From Limnohabitans sp. Bal53 (GTDB taxonomy: Bacteria; Pseudomonadota; Gammaproteobacteria; Burkholderiales; Burkholderiaceae_C): a stretch of 64,000 nucleotides of DNA. Both the position numbers and the translations under genes were made by a program. Every line of letters starts with the position of its first letter. Within the stretch, counting starts at the first letter, position 1. Shown piece after piece: positions 60,909 through 64,000 of this stretch. The notes under the pieces are model-generated. The model saw only the letters and a list, made by a program, of their open reading frames with translations. It searched no databases and had not been told where the DNA came from. The DNA is taken from NCBI RefSeq assembly GCF_003063355.1, contig NZ_NESH01000001.1, positions 744,001 to 808,000 of the forward strand. Direction: 5' to 3'.

Positions 60909-61661
60909 TCAGGTCTTGGGGCGTACGCTGATCTCGGCGCTGTGGATGTCCTGAACGCCAAGCTCGGTCTGCAATCGTAACGCACCCCCGGGGCCCACCC
61001 CCAGCGACACGCCTTGTTGGCCATCGCTGGTGTGTACAGCACGGCTTTGCAGCACGTCACGCGCTGCAAAACGGCTTTGCAACGGCGCAAAACCCTGGGC
61101 TTCAAAAGCCTTCAAGGTTTGGATGAGGGGCCATGCCACACGCGCCAAAGCAGCGGGTGCCGTGAGCTCAGGCAGCAACTCGGTCAGGGCCGCTGGCGGC
61201 GTGTTCAGCCCGTCTGCGGCTCGGGGGCGGATGTTCAGGCCCACGCCCACCACCACCTGGCTGCGTCCGCCCATGCTGGCCGCCTCGACCAAGATGCCGC
61301 CGAGCTTGCGGTCCTGAAACCACAAATCGTTGGGCCACTTCAGGCCCACATCGGGATGCAGGCTCTCGGCCAAGCTCAGGCCCACGGCCAGCGACAGACC
61401 CGACCAGTCTTGCGGCGCCAACGGGAGACTGAGCGAGAAAGTGAGCGAGTCGCCGGGCTGGCTTTGCCAGACGCGCCCCATGCGGCCGCGTCCTGCGGTT
61501 TGACGCTCAGCCACCAACAAGGTCGGCTCATGCTGGCCTGCGCGGGCGCGACGCATGAGCTCACTGTTGCTCGAATCGATCTCGGGCAGCACCTCGACGG
61601 TGAAGTCGGGCAACAAGGGGTAGACCTGCTCCCAGATCGTTTCAGCGGGCCAACGGGTCAT
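60909..61661 (-). CDS. birA: biotin-[acetyl-CoA-carboxylase] ligase BirA
   Basis: This enzyme attaches biotin to the carboxyl-carrier protein. It has about 250 residues from ATG at 61661. ERQTAGRGRMGRVWQS is the biotinyl-AMP loop, LKWPNDLWFQDRKLGGILVE the catalytic core, and VGVGLNI follows. There is no N-terminal helix-turn-helix, so it is a catalytic-only (group I) ligase and not a repressor. ATG at 61673 is also possible. Confidence 0.93.
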   Translation of the reverse strand: MTRWPAETIWEQVYPLLPDFTVEVLPEIDSSNSELMRRARAGQHEPTLLVAERQTAGRGRMGRVWQSQPGDSLTFSLSLPLAPQDWSGLSLAVGLSLAESLHPDVGLKWPNDLWFQDRKLGGILVEAASMGGRSQVVVGVGLNIRPRAADGLNTPPAALTELLPELTAPAALARVAWPLIQTLKAFEAQGFAPLQSRFAARDVLQSRAVHTSDGQQGVSLGVGPGGALRLQTELGVQDIHSAEISVRPKT

Positions 61662-61739
61662 GGGTGAATACATCCTTGCAAGCGTCACAGGGGTGGGCGT
61701 CCGTCTCGGTGGACTTGGGTCTCGGTGGACTTGGTTCTT

Positions 61740-61809
61740 TGTGGGAGCGGTCTCTGACCGCGATCAACGTCACTTCACAATCGATCGCGGTCAGAGACCG
61801 CTCCTACAG
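61740..61809. repeat. REP-like inverted repeat (copy 2)
   Basis: Arms of about 26 bases around the core GGAGCGGTCTCTGACCGCGA face each other across about 20 bases, with one or two mismatches at the outer end. The core and layout are the same as at 32454-32537. It lies between birA and the SET-domain gene. Confidence 0.8.
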
Positions 61810-61836
61810 AAAATCGCAGCGCCTCCCCGGTGGGTC

Positions 61837-62367
61837 TTATTTTTTCTGGCCAGGAATTTTGGGCGTGGCCGGGCGGCGCTTGGGGGCCAGCAAGGTGCCC
61901 CGGCAATTGTCACTGCCGCACCAGCAAGGGTATTCGGCCTTGAGCTTCTTGGTGTAGGGCTCGTCGATGATCAGGCCGTAGTCGTAATTGAGTTCTTCAC
62001 CAGCGGCAATGTTGCGAATGGCTTTGATGAAGATGCGGTCATTGTCTTCATCGGCTTCGCAGTTGGGGTCGCAGCTGTGGTTGATCCAGCGCGAAGAGTT
62101 ACCGCCGTACAAGGCGTCGATCACCCGGTCTTCGTTCACATGAAAGTAAAACGTGTGGTTCGGATCTTCCGGGTCGTGCGGGTGGCGGTCTTGCGCCTCG
62201 TCCCAGCTGATGACCTCACCCACGTATTCGATCAGGGTCTCGCCTTCGGCGATGTCCTGCAGCGCAAACACACCCTTGCCGTGCACGCCAGAGCGGCGCA
62301 CCTGAATGCGTTTACCGGATGCGCTGGGTTTGGCGCGGCTGGGGGATGAAACTGGTGTTTTGGCCAC
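61837..62367 (-). CDS. SET-domain lysine methyltransferase-like protein
   Basis: This 176-residue protein has a full SET domain: RSGVHGKGVFALQDIAEGE, the pseudoknot RWINHSCDPNCEA and NYDYG. The post-SET cysteines follow in PCWCGSDNCRG, which bind zinc with the SET Cys. Bacterial SET proteins are uncommon but are found in several Burkholderiales; the substrate is unknown. Ser/Arg/Lys-rich tails at both ends could bind nucleic acid. Confidence 0.9.
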   Translation of the reverse strand: MAKTPVSSPSRAKPSASGKRIQVRRSGVHGKGVFALQDIAEGETLIEYVGEVISWDEAQDRHPHDPEDPNHTFYFHVNEDRVIDALYGGNSSRWINHSCDPNCEADEDNDRIFIKAIRNIAAGEELNYDYGLIIDEPYTKKLKAEYPCWCGSDNCRGTLLAPKRRPATPKIPGQKK

Positions 62368-62462
62368 GGCGTTAAAAATTTGTTATGGTGAATTCATGTG
62401 GGCGTGCGCGTGAGCGTGTGCCCGGGCGCGTGCGCACACGCGAGACAACGGATTGTAATGAC

Positions 62463-64000
62463 ATGAAAACCTTGGTAATTGCAGAGAAGCCTTCAGTGGC
62501 TCAAGACATCGTCAAAGCCTTGACCCCGACCTCGGGAAAGTTCGAAAAACACGACGACCATTTTGAAAACGACAAATACGTGGTGACCAGCGCGGTGGGC
62601 CACCTGGTGGAGATCCAGGCCCCCGAGCAATACGACGTGAAACGCGGCAAGTGGAGCTTTGCCAACCTGCCCGTGATCCCGCCGCACTTTGACTTGAAGC
62701 CCGTGGACAAAACCAAGAGCCGCTTGACGGCCGTGGTCAGGCAAGCCAAGCGCAAGGACGTGAACGCCCTCATCAACGCCTGTGACGCGGGCCGCGAGGG
62801 GGAATTGATCTTCCGCCTGATCGAGCAGTACGCCGGTGGCACCAAGTCGCTGGACAAACCCGTGCAGCGCTTGTGGCTGCAGTCCATGACGCCGCAAGCC
62901 ATTCGCGATGGCTTTGACAACCTGCGCACCAACACCCAGATGCAGGGCCTGGCCGACGCGGCCCGCAGCCGATCCGAGGCCGATTGGCTGGTGGGCATCA
63001 ACGGCACGCGCGCCATGACCGCCTTCAACTCACGCGATGGGGGCTTCTTCTTGACCACCGTGGGTCGGGTGCAAACCCCCACGCTGGCCGTGGTGGTGGA
63101 GCGCGAAGAGCAGATTCGCAAGTTCATCAGCCGCGATTACTGGGAAATCCACGCCGAGTTCGGCGCTGCTGCCGGCACCTACCCCGGCAAATGGTTCGAC
63201 CCCGCCTGGAAAAAAGAAGAAGACGCCGAAAAGAAAGCCGACCGCAAATGGACCGCTGCCGAAGCCCAAGCCATCGTCGACGCGGTGCGTGGAAAAACGG
63301 CCAGCGTGACCGAAGAAGCCACGCCCACCACGCAAGCGAGCCCCGGCCTGTTTGACTTGACCAGCCTGCAGCGCGAAGCCAACGGCAAGTTCGGCTTTTC
63401 GGCCAAAACCACGCTGGCCCTGGCCCAAAGCCTGTACGAGCGACACAAGGCCCTGACCTACCCGCGTACCGATTCGCGCCACCTGCCCGAAGACTATGTG
63501 CCTGTGGCCAAGCAGACCTTTGAAATGCTGGCCGACAGCGGCATGCGCCACCTGGCCCCGCACGCGCTCACGGCCTTGAACAACAACTACGTGCGCAAGA
63601 TCCCGCGCGTGTTCGACAACAAAAAAGTGTCGGACCACTTCGCCATCATCCCCACGCTGCAAGCGCCCAGCGGCTTGTCCGAGGCCGAGCAAAAGCTGTA
63701 CGACTTGGTGGTGCGCCGCTTCATGGCGGTGTTCTTCCCCAGCGCCGAATACCAAGTGACCACCCGCATCAGCGTGGCCGCAGGCCACAGTTTCAAGACC
63801 GTAGGCAAAGTCTTGGTCAAACCCGGTTGGTTGGCGATTTATGGCAAAGAAGCAGCCAATGAGGTGGAAGACGCCAAAGACGGCGACAAGGGCCAGAACC
63901 TGGTGCCGGTGCAGCCAGGCGAGATGGTTGGCGTGGAGTCGGTCGAGGCCAAGGGCCTGAAAACCCGCCCGCCCGCCCGCTATTCAGAAGCCACATTGCT
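62463..64000 (+). CDS. topB: DNA topoisomerase III (TopB), 3' end missing
   Basis: This type IA topoisomerase decatenates replication intermediates. The first 512 codons are in the window. The Toprim domain (KTLVIAEKPSVAQDIV at the start, CDAGREGELIF near 110) and the active-site Tyr in ALTYPRTDSRHLP near residue 332 are present. The insert AWKKEEDAEKKADRK is charged. A GC-rich imperfect hairpin (about 62420-62447) precedes the start. Confidence 0.95.
   Translation, partial: MKTLVIAEKPSVAQDIVKALTPTSGKFEKHDDHFENDKYVVTSAVGHLVEIQAPEQYDVKRGKWSFANLPVIPPHFDLKPVDKTKSRLTAVVRQAKRKDVNALINACDAGREGELIFRLIEQYAGGTKSLDKPVQRLWLQSMTPQAIRDGFDNLRTNTQMQGLADAARSRSEADWLVGINGTRAMTAFNSRDGGFFLTTVGRVQTPTLAVVVEREEQIRKFISRDYWEIHAEFGAAAGTYPGKWFDPAWKKEEDAEKKADRKWTAAEAQAIVDAVRGKTASVTEEATPTTQASPGLFDLTSLQREANGKFGFSAKTTLALAQSLYERHKALTYPRTDSRHLPEDYVPVAKQTFEMLADSGMRHLAPHALTALNNNYVRKIPRVFDNKKVSDHFAIIPTLQAPSGLSEAEQKLYDLVVRRFMAVFFPSAEYQVTTRISVAAGHSFKTVGKVLVKPGWLAIYGKEAANEVEDAKDGDKGQNLVPVQPGEMVGVESVEAKGLKTRPPARYSEATL

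Overview
This window looks like chromosomal DNA of a freshwater-type betaproteobacterium, most likely Burkholderiales/Comamonadaceae (Limnohabitans, Rhodoferax or a relative). The evidence is a G+C of roughly 60% by eye, a Comamonadaceae-style porin, a PHA phasin, two-component genes of the TctDE type, Coq7-type quinone synthesis, recA-recX, recG-oxyR, and very compact operons with ATGA overlaps. The genus call is inference. No rRNA, tRNA, CRISPR array, prophage or complete insertion sequence was seen.

Layout. 1-2.9 kb: end of a dipeptide/oligopeptide ABC transporter operon (permease and two ATPases). 3-8.5 kb: a short porin, coq7, a HepT/MntA toxin-antitoxin pair, an OsmC protein, a candidate small RNA and ilvA. 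8.6-19.6 kb: a nearly complete type II secretion system, with gspC reading away from gspG-H-I-J-K-L-M-N-D-E-F; the prepilin peptidase gene gspO is not here. 19.7-31.1 kb: a 5'-nucleotidase, a three-gene ABC/DUF3299 operon like the Zur-regulated PA4064-4066 locus, a DMT exporter, a secreted coiled-coil protein, a crotonase, the phasin phaP, an HSL-type hydrolase, and a heavy-metal-binding protein/DUF4395 pair opposite a Crp/Fnr regulator.

31.1-41.9 kb is the accessory region. It holds a serine hydrolase, a perfect 35-bp inverted repeat, a class II Fic protein, a DnaQ-like exonuclease, VapBC, a metallophosphoesterase, an orphan antitoxin, a truncated HNH endonuclease, a 700-residue nuclease-helicase with foreign-looking base composition, a DUF3427 fragment, and an AbiEi-like antitoxin paired with a Fic toxin. 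This is the best place in the window to look for a new defence system.

42-64 kb is mostly core: recG, oxyR, an RhtA-like exporter, a cobalt-type nitrile hydratase operon, yajC-secD-secF, a DUF3717/DUF1289 protein, a BepA-like M48 protease, moaC, an orphan histidine kinase, recX-recA with a LexA box, a MarR regulator, a TctD/TctE-type two-component system, a GST, birA, a SET-domain protein and the start of topB.

Two regulatory signals link distant genes. A 17-bp near-palindrome overlaps the phaP start region and recurs, with only the central base differing, at the promoter of the candidate small RNA upstream of ilvA. A REP-like inverted repeat occurs at 32.5 kb and again at 61.8 kb.
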